64,000 nucleotides of DNA from Mucor racemosus (Eukaryota > Mucoromycota > Mucoromycetes > Mucorales > Mucoraceae), in assembly GCA_027405735.1 (NCBI GenBank), contig JAPEHQ010000020.1, forward strand, positions 62,001 to 126,000, read 5' to 3'. The position numbers and the translations under genes were made by a program. Positions within the stretch are counted from its first letter, which is position 1. Each line of letters begins with the position of its first letter. Shown here piece by piece: positions 1-11,401 of the stretch. The notes beneath the pieces are model-generated. The model was not told the origin of the DNA, did no database searches, and saw only the letters and a program-made list of their open reading frames with translations.

Positions 1-319
1 TTCTTGGCATCTCAGACGGGAACCTAGGTTTCCTTGCCAAATTGGACATTAACTGGAGGGCCGCGCATAAATTCGATATTTTTCTACGAATTTAGGGTCT
101 TCTTTCTTCCCAAATATTACGGTACAACGTAACCGTATCCACTTAAAAAAACACTCGGTTAGCAACGAGAAACGTCTAATTTGAAAGTCCATTTTGGTTG
201 CTATAGTAATTAAATCATGAAATTTGGGATCAAAGAATTAATGCTTACTTTCTTAAATATAAAATGATAAAGAAAATCTATATATTTTTTTATTATTATT
301 TACACGATTTATATTCTTT
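1..319. other. Flank, no gene recognised
   Basis: No supported reading frame. The stretch lies downstream of the minus-strand uL23m gene and probably holds its 3' untranslated region. A short GC-richer patch near positions 15-70 is unexplained and could be the edge of a feature outside the window. Confidence 0.4.
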
Positions 320-856
320 TTATTTCTTCTTATGCTCGGCCTCCATCCTTGCTTGTAATTCATCATTCACCTTCTTTAACTTAGTTCTTTCTTCTTCGGT
401 TCCTCTGAAACGCCATCCCTTCAATTTACGACCAGCAGCCTTTGTACCAAGTTTACCTTGTTCCTGATCTAATTTACACCACTCTGGCTCTTTAGGCCAA
501 TGGAAAGTTTCATCAAGGGTGACAATAGCCTTTTTATAAGCAGATGATTGCACTTCCATTTTACCATTTCTTGCCTTCTTGTGAACAGTTGCATAATTCA
601 TGGTACGAACTTCTTGAACATTGACGCCATAAATGTTGGTTAAATAAGAGTGAATGTCAAACTTGTTACAGCTGGGTGGCACGCGGAATGCTACTTGGTT
701 GGGTTGAAGATTGGGTGCTCTAACTAATTTGAATACAATGTTGGGTAAATAGACCTTGTCTATGAAAATAAATGACGTTTTGGTTAATTACATCTAGATC
801 AATATTCGGTTATATTATATAAACATACTAAGTCCTTGGCGAAAAGTAGAAGCCAT
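320..856 (-). CDS. MRPL23: Mitochondrial large-subunit ribosomal protein uL23m
   Basis: Two exons on the minus strand, 856-829 and 759-320, give 155 residues. The start is the ATG at 856-854. Exon 1 encodes only MASTFRQGL and ends at a GTATGT donor; the acceptor is CATAG just before 759. The segment KVYLPNIVFKLVRAPNLQPN followed by the IHSYLTNIYGVNV region is the uL23 core: a beta strand that anchors domain III of the large-subunit rRNA, then the helix near the polypeptide exit tunnel. The C-terminal end is lysine-rich, and the total is close to the roughly 150 residues usual for mitochondrial L23. The product should act in the mitochondrial large ribosomal subunit. It is transcribed divergently from TPC1. 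The family call rests on recognised sequence; the splice model is inferred from consensus sites and frame. Confidence 0.87.
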
Positions 857-1388
857 CGTCTCGATTGTAGTGCTGAAACGAAAGAGAAAAAGAAAAATAA
901 AACAAGGTAGGGGGGGTAAGATGGAAGGGACAAGGTCCGCCTGTCCAATCCTTACTTGAAGAAGCTGTCCAAGGGAGTCACAGTGTAATTCTCTCCCCCC
1001 CCCCTCCCTCCTCTCACTCTCACCCATGGCCATTGATTGGCCTTAATCGTGGAAAATAAAGACCTTCCAGGTCTCAATTGAAGTGGGATTGCTCGCAAAC
1101 AACTACACATGTTGAATGGTTATTGAGATTAAAAGGAATTTGTTGCTATAAAATTGATAAAATTTGAGACATTTCATATCACATTTTTCAGGAGAAAATG
1201 ATATAATTAAATTCGGTTTAAAAAGGGACATATGGCTTTTTTGCTAGTTTTTTTAGCATTGCAATCTTACTGGTTCTTTACCCCATCTTTCACACTTAAT
1301 TTACCAAAATTTCCCCGTTCTTTTTGTGTTTGTTTTTTCGTCTGCTAATAATTTCTTCAAAGAACCAGAATCATTTTTAGTTTTTCCA
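857..1388. promoter_or_regulatory. Shared divergent promoter region of uL23m and TPC1
   Basis: These 532 nt separate two divergent start codons. They contain a run of seven G at about 911, a run of about ten C near 995, and a 15-bp interrupted palindrome at 1028-1042 (GGCCATTGATTGGCC). That palindrome includes a CCAAT box read on the minus strand; a second CCAAT lies on the plus strand near 944. CCAAT is the binding motif of the HAP/NF-Y complex, which commonly controls mitochondrial genes in fungi, so co-regulation of the two mitochondrial genes is plausible but inferred. Confidence 0.45.
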
Positions 1389-2712
1389 ATGCCTTCATAT
1401 ATAACTTCCTCAAAACTAAATGCTAATGAAACAGCATTATGCGGTGGTTTTGCTGGTTTAACAACTAGGTAACAACCAACTGAAACTTTGAATGATTATA
1501 AAATATTTAATTCTGTAATGTTAGAATGGCCATTTCACCATTGGATGTTGTTAAAATTCGACTTCAAGTTCAACCAGAACCTTACACATTAAAGCGGATA
1601 TTCACCAATCATGGTAGAAGTAATATCAAATATTCAGGGATTGTTCAAGCGTTTAAAACCATTGTTACCGAAGAAGGTGTTAGAGTAAGTTTATTGTTCT
1701 CTAATCGCAAAATAATCACTCATCAAATCTTTTTCGTTCAGGGTCTTTTCAAAGGGAATGTTGCAGCAGAATGGCTTTATGTCACTTACGGTGCATCCCA
1801 ATTCTACGCATATTACTATCTAGATTCATTTTTTAAAACTGTAAGTATAAAATTCGCAATTACACAATGCCCAGCTCCTAATCTAAAGGTTGTAAATTAT
1901 AGCAAACTCAACTTACACCGTCAATCAAACCATTCATATCAGGAATGCTCGCTGGTAGTTTTGCGACTGCAACGACTTATCCTTTTGATCTACTGCGTAC
2001 ACGATTTGCAATGCAAGGCACCAACAAAGTAAGTACATGATATGTGCATTTAATATTTGTTTTTTTTTACGGTTTAATTAATCGGCTTATGTATATCTAC
2101 ATTAGGTTTACAATAGTATAGCACATGCCATATCGGATATTTACGAAAAAGAAGGAGTCCGTGGATTTTATCGTGGTTTATGGCCATCGATTACTCAAAT
2201 TATGCCTTACATGGGTCTTATGTTCTTTAGTTATGAAGGATTATGCTCAATTACACAAACACTAAAGGTAAATACTGAGACCAAATATCGTGAGAAAAAA
2301 GGACTGAATGTTTCTTTGGGCTTAGGATAAACATATTATTTCAGAAAATCACAAGCGAACAGACGATATGATTTGTGGATCACTTGCTGGTATTATCAGT
2401 AAAACCGGTGTATTTCCATTAGATGTAGTTAGAAAGCGATTACAGGTACAAGGACCCCATTTAATGGAATATGTCGTATCAACCATTCCTAGCTATGCTC
2501 AACAAAATACAGTGATTGGCTGTATGAGAAAGATTATACATACAGAAGGTGTACTTGGATTGTACAAAGGTATTGTTCCTGGCTTATTGAAAGCAGGGCC
2601 ATCAGGTGCGGTTTATTTTTTGATGTTTGAACTAGCAAAAGATGGCATCATGAATATGAAAGATTCTGGATTTCAAGTAGTTCCTGATAAATCTGTATTC
2701 AACGTTCAATAA
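1389..2712 (+). CDS. TPC1: Mitochondrial thiamine pyrophosphate carrier (SLC25 family)
   Basis: Six exons (1389-1468, 1525-1684, 1742-1840, 1903-2028, 2106-2267, 2326-2712) give 337 residues in one frame. Three mitochondrial-carrier repeats are present, each with the PxDxxxxR/K signature: SPLDVVKIRLQVQ, YPFDLLRTRFAMQ and FPLDVVRKRLQVQ. Each repeat also carries the matching G-x-x-x-L-Y/F-[KR]-G half, seen as GLFKGN, GFYRGLWPS and GLYKGIVPG. Six membrane helices are expected in the inner mitochondrial membrane. The overall pattern, including the GMLAGSFATATTYPFD segment, matches fungal TPC1, which imports the thiamine pyrophosphate cofactor in exchange for nucleotides. The upstream acceptors at 1902 and 2325 were chosen over nearer CAG sites at 1942 and 2344 because only they keep the frame and restore conserved residues. 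The substrate is assigned by family similarity. Confidence 0.88.
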
Positions 2713-4574
2713 TCATTTAGTATACCAACAGACAAACTTCATCACCATTTCTATAATACAAATATACCCTTTAATAAACGTTACATTTCTCAAAATACAA
2801 GTATAAATGCAAAACTTGAAGGAGGTTTTTTAAAACCACTATAAAAGCTATTGTTTTGAAGAATTTTTTACAAGCCTGTAACACAAGTTGGACAGATTGT
2901 AAAATCAGAAATATAATTAATAATCAGTTTTTGACATTGTTGCATTTTTGGTTTTGGGAAATGCTATTAAAAAGATATTCTTTTTTGTGTTAGATAGAGT
3001 TAAATTTTACTTTTGGAACATTAAATTTCAAAAAGAGAAAATGCGGTCGTTTGATTCAATAAACTTATTATTCGTTGTTTAAGGAATAACTGATTGATTC
3101 AAAGAATATTACTGCGATAATTATAAAACCATGCATATTGTTCATACATTGCGTTATGTATTTATAAATAAAACGGCTTACTATAACATTGGATTGAGCA
3201 ATATAGATAATAGAATTACATTCTCGTGTTTAATAGACAACAATCAGGATTTAAGATACAAACAAAATAAAAAAGGATAGGAAGAAATAATGATTTGAAA
3301 ACAAAAAATTGGAGTTTATTAATAGAATAACATATAAAAAAATGGTACCTTTCTCAGTTCTCAAAGTAAATTACTTTAATACTAACAGGATCAACCACGG
3401 GAAGGTGAAAGTACATCTGATCCCAAAAAAGGCCCTCAATGAAGAGAAAAAAAAAGAGAGACAACGAGTTGCCCCTTTTTTTATTTGAGACATCACATTT
3501 GGATCACCTAGTCCTATCACTCCACTCTAATCCAACCAAACATACGAGAAAAGCTTCTGTGAAAGGGACTCCTGAGCTACCAACGTCGACACCTAACGTT
3601 TTAAATCATAAAATAACTCACAATCACTCCGTACCTGATTTGATTGGGATAATCAGTGGCCAAGCAAGGAACCGCACCTGAGCTATAGGGCAGAGTGACA
3701 TGCGAGCATCCAGATTACTGGCGATAAGTTATGCGACAAGGTTATGTCTACATTGGAATGTGCCAACTGTCTGACGAGACCTTTATATAGTCGGCGCCGT
3801 CTTCTAGCAAAACAAGACGAGCAAACGGACCAGTCCAGCAGTATGCTACTCATTCTAGTTCTATTCCTCAAGTTTTAGGAAAACAGGAAAACCAGCAATT
3901 GGAACTGATTCTTCAAGGTTTCAATGGTGCGACAAAGAAAGCCTTATGGCTCTGTTCCCTCGTTCCTTTTTTTTTTAAAAAAAAAAGTGATGCTAGAGTT
4001 GGAATAGACCCCTGAAACTAGGGCTACGAAACCAAGTCAGAATGAATGAGAGACTAGCAGGGAATCCAAGAAGAACCTTGCAATATTTGAACGTTCATAA
4101 CTTGTCTGAATCTGACTAGAAATAATCAAAGTGTGAGCTAAAGAGAAGAAAGAAGGAGATGAATGAAAAAAAAAACTTTATTGCGCATTATAATACAAAT
4201 GCTGCGGTTTCGCGTTTCATTGCGCCACTTTTAGTGACATGAAGCATTAGAAAATTCACTTTGAATACAATGCAGTATATGTGCTGTTCATTATATAGGG
4301 TCGCTATACTTGTATTAATGTATCAACAATGGTTTCAGGTACAATCAATAATAAACTACACGGGGTTCACATTTTAATATACAAAAAAACATACCAGATT
4401 CATTGAAATGCTGTTACCAAAAGTCAAAATTACGTTAATATTTGCACCATCTACTGTGTTTCGAATCTACTATATAGAATTGGGGTAGCTAGTAACAGCA
4501 TGTAGCATTCCATTGTTCATACCTGTGCCTATTTTAAGATTGTTTTAGGCTTTCTCGTTTCAACGCACTTTTAA
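2713..4574. other. Gene-poor stretch downstream of TPC1
   Basis: Mostly AT-rich sequence with no convincing gene. Positions 3390-4080 are GC-richer than their surroundings and have short open frames on both strands (3439-3681 plus, 3683-3871 minus) with no recognisable motif. A perfect 20-bp palindrome of ten T followed by ten A lies at 3967-3986. A decayed element or non-coding transcript is possible. Confidence 0.35.
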
Positions 4575-5400
4575 TACTAAACAAATTCTGGCGCTCCGTT
4601 TCAAGTGAAACCTTACTTTCTAAAGGATTTTTATGACATGCATAAAAACACTATACTTCTCAAATGTGCATAAAAAATATTTATAAACTGTCAAAATATA
4701 GTACGGATTTTTTGTTTTGTGAAACTCTGACTATCTCTAGCAGTAATATAGCAGCTCCTAACGTTGTTGCACCAAAATTGCATAAATCAGCACTTAAAAG
4801 AGCGCAAATCTTTAGTTTTTGGCTTTTGCTAAAGCTCGCAAGTATACCAAACGACTACCCTCGACCAGTAGATGTAATATTTTGCATTCCCTTAAATTTT
4901 TGGAGGCCTTAATTTTTCTCGGATTTTCCATGAGGTATACCTCATGAAAAATTGCATTTTTTAGAAAATTCAAAATTTAAGCTCAAAAATGCGATTTTTT
5001 ACTAAGATATATATTGGGACAAAATGACCGTAAAAGCTTTTTGCTTTCATCTTGGGCTAATTTCAGATTGGTTTATTAAAAGGTTTTAGACTTTTCTTCG
5101 AAAAACTGTTATTTTTAATATCTCAAATAGTTACTGATTTTCCGAGAAAAGTATAAAAACTAAAAATCTCATTGTATGCTACTTAAAAATCACTAAAACA
5201 TTCAATTATTTTGTAAGGTATGCTAATTATTCAATTTGTAGAGGGAAAATTCTTTAAAGGTCAAAAAATTTCAAATCGATCGAAATTGAACAAAAAATGG
5301 CCAGCTGCAGATTAACAAATTTAGGCTCAGATGACCCCAATTTTACATAAATGGGCACGTTTTGCTTGACGATTTCTTGCATCTATCGTAGGAGGACAAC
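4575..5400 (+). repeat. Dispersed repeat family, copy A
   Basis: This stretch is similar along its length to 6455-7270 (same orientation) and to 36130-36930 (opposite strand). Landmarks shared in the same order are a segment that translates as PKLHKSALKRAQ...LLKLASIPNDYP, the invariant 16-bp palindrome ATGAGGTATACCTCAT at about 4931, the words GGACAAAATGACCGTAA, and a terminal AACAAAAAATGGCCA. No terminal inverted repeats or transposase domain were recognised, so the class is unknown. Boundaries are approximate. Confidence 0.75.
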
Positions 5401-5661
5401 AATCATTTTGTAATGAAGGCATATTTGGGATATAGTTATAAGTACTTATCTTAATATGAGTGAGTTTCTGTTTTTAATTATACATGTATTCGTATAAACA
5501 CTATAAGAAATTAATGTTTTTTTTTTTGGCTAATTAGAAATTTCAAATTTGATGGTGATCAGTTTCAAGTTTAATTGCTTTAGATATACCATTGCATATA
5601 TTTTAAGGTAATCGCAAGTTTCAAGAGCTTGCATTTTATTGTTTCTTGTAGCAAGCCTATT

Positions 5662-6145
5662 TTAATTTTTCAATTTATATTCAGCTACAGGATCAAGAAT
5701 ATCTGGCTCCAAATCAAGGTGTTTAATAGATTTCCTGCTGTAGTTGATATTACGCACTGATTTATGATGATATAATAGTGTTACTTTTCTTTCCTTTTTC
5801 TTATTACATTTAAGGGATTGATAGTAATAGCCACAAACAATTGGTTGTAAAGGATCATCTTTATATAAAAATTAATACCCCATCTACTTTTTACAACAAA
5901 AGTATTCGCATACCAGTTATTCCGTTTAACATAGCTTTGGGTTCATTATATTATATTATATTATTTAATTTAACATTACAATTACCATCTATGCTTTTCC
6001 TAATCATTGTTATGTTGGTTTGTTTTGTTTTGACACTTGAATTTGAATTTTCCTCTTTGACATCGCATTTGATGTCAATACCAGAAGTAGATCCAACTGA
6101 TATTTCTTTTAACTTGAAAGCAGCTTCATAATATGCACATATCAT
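5662..6145 (-). pseudogene. Decayed paralogue of the 11-finger C2H2 gene at 37-39 kb
   Basis: Read on the minus strand, 6145-5951 resembles exon 1 of the gene at 37377-39163; GIDIKCDVKEENSN compares with SIELDVKEKYSNE. Positions 5859-5662 resemble the start of its exon 2, from DPLQP through SIKHLDLEPDILDP, where the intact gene reads KPLQP...SIKHIALEPDINDP. The first zinc finger has lost one cysteine (Q-S where the intact gene has K-C), the rest of the finger is rearranged, and a stop codon follows immediately after the DP of the first linker, so ten fingers are missing. A possible 3' remnant is a 17-bp word, ATATCTAAAGCAATTAA, found downstream of both copies. Homology is clear by eye; the exact ends are not. 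Confidence 0.8.
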
Positions 6146-6454
6146 TAGGTTTATATTTATTCAATCCAAGTAGATGAAGCGCAACTTTTACGAAAGATTT
6201 CTTTTAAAATGATTTGTAAGCCATCATCTTATTAAAAAAATCGTATAACATAACTTCACATTTCCTGTATTATTCAGATTTTAGAAATAATGTTTTTTTA
6301 CGTGTTTCATCACAAATTTATATCCAATTTTTAAATATAGTTATTTGAGTCTATTAAATGGCATGATTACAGTCTGTAACATTTGATCATTTGGGGCCGA
6401 CACTGTCAAAAATCTTTCCTGATTTGTGGTGCCTTTTTAAAGTTGGAAAAAAAA

Positions 6455-7270
6455 AACCAGCATTCCATTTTAAACAAAATATCAAACTTTAAACAGTTTT
6501 CATGAAATGCATAAAAAGGATACAATATTTAAGTTTGCATGAAAAGTATTTGAAGGCTGTCAAAAATTAGTACACATTTTTTGTTTTTGTTAAACTCTAA
6601 ATTACATCTTAAGTAATACAGTGTTTTTTAAAGCTGTTACACCAAAATTGCATAAATTAGCACTTAAAAAGGCGCAATCCATCAATTTTTGGCTTTTACT
6701 AAAGCTCGCAAGTATACCAAACGATTACCCTGATGCATTAGATGCATTCTATTTAAATTACTTGCATTTTTGTAGACCTTGATTTCATCCGAGTTTTCCA
6801 TGAGGTATACCTCATGAAAAATCGCATTTTTCAGACAATTCAATTTTTAAGCACAAAAATGCAACTTTCTACTAAGGTATATATTGGGACAAAATGACCG
6901 TAAGAGCTTTTATTTTTATTTAAAGTTAATTTAAGGCATATTTATTAGAAGATTTTTAGATTTTTTAATAAAAATATGCAATTTTTAGTTTCCTAAATAA
7001 TTATGAATTTCTTAGGAAAATTATAAAAATTTAAATTTCTATCGTATGCAACTTACAAGATACTATAATACTCAATTATTATGTAAAATATAGTATTTAT
7101 GAGATATGGGGAGAAAAAATCCTTTAAAGATAAAAAAAATAAAAATGAAACAAAATAAAACAAATCGAACAAAAAATGGCCAACTGCAGATTAGCTGATT
7201 TGAACCCAGTTACATTGGATTTTGTGCAAATGAATCCACTTGAACATTTTCTGCGATTAATGCAAGAATG
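6455..7270 (+). repeat. Dispersed repeat family, copy B
   Basis: Second copy of the family at 4575-5400, in the same orientation about 1.9 kb further on. It keeps the palindrome ATGAGGTATACCTCAT near 6800, the GGACAAAATGACCGTAA word and the LASIPNDYP-coding stretch, with many substitutions elsewhere. Copies A and B flank the zinc-finger pseudogene on both sides. Confidence 0.75.
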
Positions 7271-7615
7271 CGATAACTTTTCTGTTATGCAGATACATCT
7301 ATGATATATTGAAAAGTATTTTTTTCATGTTATATTTATTCTATGCATTTTAATGGTATAAATGACACTAAACACGAATATTTCAACACACAGCAGAGAC
7401 AATATTTCGATGACATTTAGTTATATTGTACGAGCCTCAGCGATAACACAACGTATTGCGAATTATGTATTTTGATATGATAACTATAAAAATGCTATAG
7501 AGATCTAGTACGTGTATAGTATATTTACAAGTTTATGCTTGTTTGATTGATTTATTATTAAAAAGTATATATTGTGAAAATACAATAAAACAAGGAGGAA
7601 ATAATGCAATTGTCT

Positions 7616-9349
7616 CTAATTACGACGGAAAAGTGCTACGGTTTTTCTATATACAGCACTCCAATTCATCATAATAGGACTACAAATAATGAGTGATGCT
7701 CCAAATACAAGCATCAATGTCTCAAAATCAGAAGCAGACATAATTAAACCAGCAACTACAGGACCGACAAACATGCCAATGGAATAAGCCATATTGTACA
7801 ATGCGTAAACTATTTAATAAAATAAATCCGGATTAACATATATATATATATTGATTTAATTATTCATTTATATATTACCTTGAGCATATGCTGCACCACC
7901 CTACATTTTTTTTTAAAAAAAACAAATAAAAACAGTTAACATATTTAATCTATTTTAATGCATTTGTAGAATATATGTCTTACCATTTCACTAACTGTTT
8001 CACCCATCTCTGGTAAAATAGGAGTTAATGTGACAGGACTAGAAAGACCAAAGACCATAAGAGGAGGTATAATCCAATAAATAGAGGTAAATTGGAGTGC
8101 AACTAATGGTGAAGCAATGGCCATCATGATCATACCAGTAGCTGAAATGACTTGTCTACCAATCTACAAAACAAACAAATATATAAGCCCACGTTTTCAT
8201 TTATATGCATGTATCCCTTTTTTTTTTTTACCTTGTCAGAGAGATGACCGATAAGAGGAGCAAGGAAAGCAGGGACAACCATAGCAACAAAGATCAAGCC
8301 AATAGTAGATGCAGAAGCATTAAAGGTTTTCTGCAAATGAATTGGTAAGGCAGGCTCAATACCAGCAAAAACAGATGCACTGACAGTAACACATAAAACA
8401 CATGATAAAATACGCCAGTTCTTTAAAAGATCGATCATTGTCAATGGTTTCTTATCAGATGTTCTATTGCTGCTGCTGTTGTTAATTAATGGTGTAGTTT
8501 CATCAACGTCCTCTTGTGCCCGTGAAACATGATCCTGTGTCTCTTCAATGTGATTGTGTTTGGGCTCCGCTAACCAAAGAATGGCCAAAAAATTGAGTAC
8601 AGCAAATCCAGCACAGAAAAAGAAAGGTGCTTCCATGCCTCCATATTCATATAAAGCACCTCCGATGCCGGGACCTAATGCAAATCCAACTGTATGTGCA
8701 GTTAAGACTGTGCCCATTACAGCACCCAAACTTTTTGTTGGAAATACATCTGCTAATAAACCGAGGCCAATGGTCCTGATTTTAAATTTATTTAATATAA
8801 TTCATATCAACAAAAAAAGAAAAACTTACCACGATGCACCACCTGCTACGCCTTGAGCAACACGAGCCAATACTAATAATGCATATGTATCTGCCATGGC
8901 AAATGCCAATGTGGAAATCCCCAAACCCAACATGCCACCCATCATAGGATACCTTCTATTTTGATAACGGTCTGACAAAATAGCAAACACAGGAGTTGCT
9001 AATAATAGACCAAATGCTGCAAACAACCAAAAATATTAAAATTTGATAAAATCAATATTGATAATTTAGTTACCATAGCAACCAAACAAAAACCCAACCA
9101 TTGTGGAATCTCCTTCAAGTCTATCAATAACAAGTATAGGAAGACAAGGAATTACAACACCGTAAACCAACATGTCACTGATATAACAAAAATAAAAAAA
9201 GATTAGATGTGAGTGTGTAAACATGTACAAATAAACAATTCTTACGTGAATAAAGTGAGTGCAACAACACATGCAACACCCAAACGGGAATAACGAGCTC
9301 TTGTCCAAGCACTGGTATCTTTCAAATCAACTGAATCTTTAGCTGTCAT
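7616..9349 (-). CDS. MFS transporter, vesicular amine transporter-like
   Basis: Seven exons on the minus strand (9349-9246, 9177-9074, 9016-8830, 8775-8232, 8163-7984, 7900-7879, 7809-7616) give 444 residues with about twelve predicted membrane helices. The N-terminal half has DMLVYGVVIPCLP in helix 1, motif A as LSDRYQNRRYPMMGG, and GPGIGGALYE in the helix 5 region. A hydrophilic central loop of about 55 residues is rich in E, D, N and S. The C-terminal half repeats the fold with GHLSDKIGRQ and ends with MFVGPVVAGLIM. The order and motifs resemble the vesicular amine/acetylcholine branch of drug:H+ antiporters, so a proton-coupled exporter of small amines or drugs is likely; the substrate is unknown. 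Exon 6 is only 22 nt and encodes GGAAYAQ. All exon phases are consistent. Confidence 0.85.
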
Positions 9350-11401
9350 TATAATTTGTATAAAGGTGAAAGGAAAAAAGACAAAAAAAAAAAGAGATTT
9401 TGATTATCTTTCTATATATCAAAGCCTAAAAAGAATTTTCAGGGGAAAGGGGAACAATTGATGTGCCAGAAGAAAGGGATTCGAGGTCACATAGTTTCAA
9501 TTAGAGTTTTCTGTGTTTTTACACCAATTGGAAAAGTGATTTGATTCAAAAATAGTAGTTTTAAGAGCATTTTGTACTCGAGTAACACCTCATTCAAAGA
9601 TTACAATAGTAGATCGATTTTCAACCAGCGCTTGTGTAAACTTTATCATGTTGTTGTTGTTGTTGTGATCCAAGTATATTAAAATTTTTATGCACATTTT
9701 TTCTCATGATTGTATACATTTATAAACTTAAATGAGGGATTTGTTTTTTTTTTTGTTTTTTCTAAAAAATTATAGCCATTGCAATATTTTTTTGAAAGAT
9801 TAGATGTCTCTGGTTTCCGATGTCGTTCAAAGTTGGCGGTTTTCCAACTCAAATTTCTTCCCTCTTCCTTATGATAGGGTACACGTAAATTTCAGAGAAG
9901 AGGTCTAAAGATAAGAGAGTATTATTTTTGTGTATATCTTGCTTTCAGCTATGTAACTTTTTTATATTATCATATGTTGGCAGCATTTGACTCATATGTA
10001 AAAAAAAAAAAAAGTGCTAAATTAGATTTGGTACATACATCTTGTAGCACTTGAAATTTAAGACAAATAAAGCAAAACTTAATATGTATTTTCTCGCATG
10101 GATTCCATGATTTTGATCATGAACATAATGACCTTGATTTTGTTAAAATGTCAACGAATTAGACTGATTTTTTTTCAAATAAAACAAGAAAATATTTCAT
10201 GTCTTGGTTTTTAAAGGATTTTTTCATGCTTTAAAAAACAATATAAAACAAAATAAAGCCTACAAACAAATTAACCACTATATAAAAATAGATGCCTAAT
10301 TTTATTTTTTGTTTTTACTTGCTTATAATTGTGTATATTTGGTGTTGTATTGAGTAGATATCATGTAAAAATGCAAATCAAGTCGGAGTTTTAATAGAAG
10401 GAGGATGATGATCAATCATGTCAAGCTTTGGATTCATAAAACTCGTTTAAAAGCGTACAATTTGGAATCGACAAAATTCACAGCTATTAGGATTACCTGT
10501 ATGCTAAACAAAAAGAAATAAATCTTAAGCAAGCTTTGTTAAAGTAAAATCAACAAAGAAATATTGTAATTTTTAGCGATTTTTCTGGATATTTATACAG
10601 TTTATTTTTTAACAATAACTGAAATGAGGCTAATTTTTACTTAAGGATGTAAGAATGGCCGTTCAATGTTCAACTTACACATTTCGAGTTGCAATTTAGC
10701 TACCCTGGCACAAAATAAACCCAATAAATCCATTGTTACAGTGTCTAAAAATTTTGATTTCAAAATATACGATATATACTAAGGGATTTTATCTAGTTGA
10801 ATTTGGAATATTATATTTTTGTATTGTATTTAAATAATATGGCTTTTATTTTTGCGCATGTGTGCATTTTTTAACGTTAAATTATTAGCAAAAAAAGTTT
10901 TTAAATCATCAAAATATCGAATTTGCCATGATATTCTAATTATCTCTTTTCAACCTGAGCTTTTCTTAAAATCAAGAGGTTTTTAACAACATATTGACCA
11001 TCTCTTCGTGTTACACTTTTGTTACACCTGAATCTATGATCTGATGGTCATCGCCTATTCATTTATCCACATAAAGAAGGCTTCATATACTTATATTACT
11101 CGAGTTTATCCAAAAGAAATGAGAATCAATTATCTAGTTATAAAGACTTATGACTGATTAAATAGTATTTTTTACAAAAATAACGAACATTTGAATAGAA
11201 TGAAAACCAATTGCACCTCCAAGGCATCGCTCATTGTATATCCTTGTCCAATTACAATCCAAGCTATGCATTTAGTCACAGAATGAATACACTTCGAACT
11301 TTAACCTTAAAGCTATAATAGAATATATCCTGGTTTTTTCCCCCTTTTTTTAGCTTGCTTCTCACAGCTTTCCATCTCTCTTTGGACAACAAATAAGCGA
11401 A
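9350..11401. other. AT-rich intergenic region
   Basis: About 2 kb between the starts of the divergent MFS transporter and FAD dehydrogenase genes. It holds poly-A/T runs, short TTG trinucleotide repeats near 9650, and no coding signal. Both promoters must lie at its two ends. Nothing else was recognised. Confidence 0.5.

Noticed and set aside
3439..3681. 80-codon plus-strand frame as a gene
   Set aside because: No recognisable motif, no clear splice partners, and an overlapping region on the other strand is equally open, so it was left as an unexplained island.
5841..6131. Plus-strand open frame of 96 codons
   Set aside because: It is the antisense shadow of the minus-strand zinc-finger pseudogene, whose similarity to the 37-kb gene explains the open frame.
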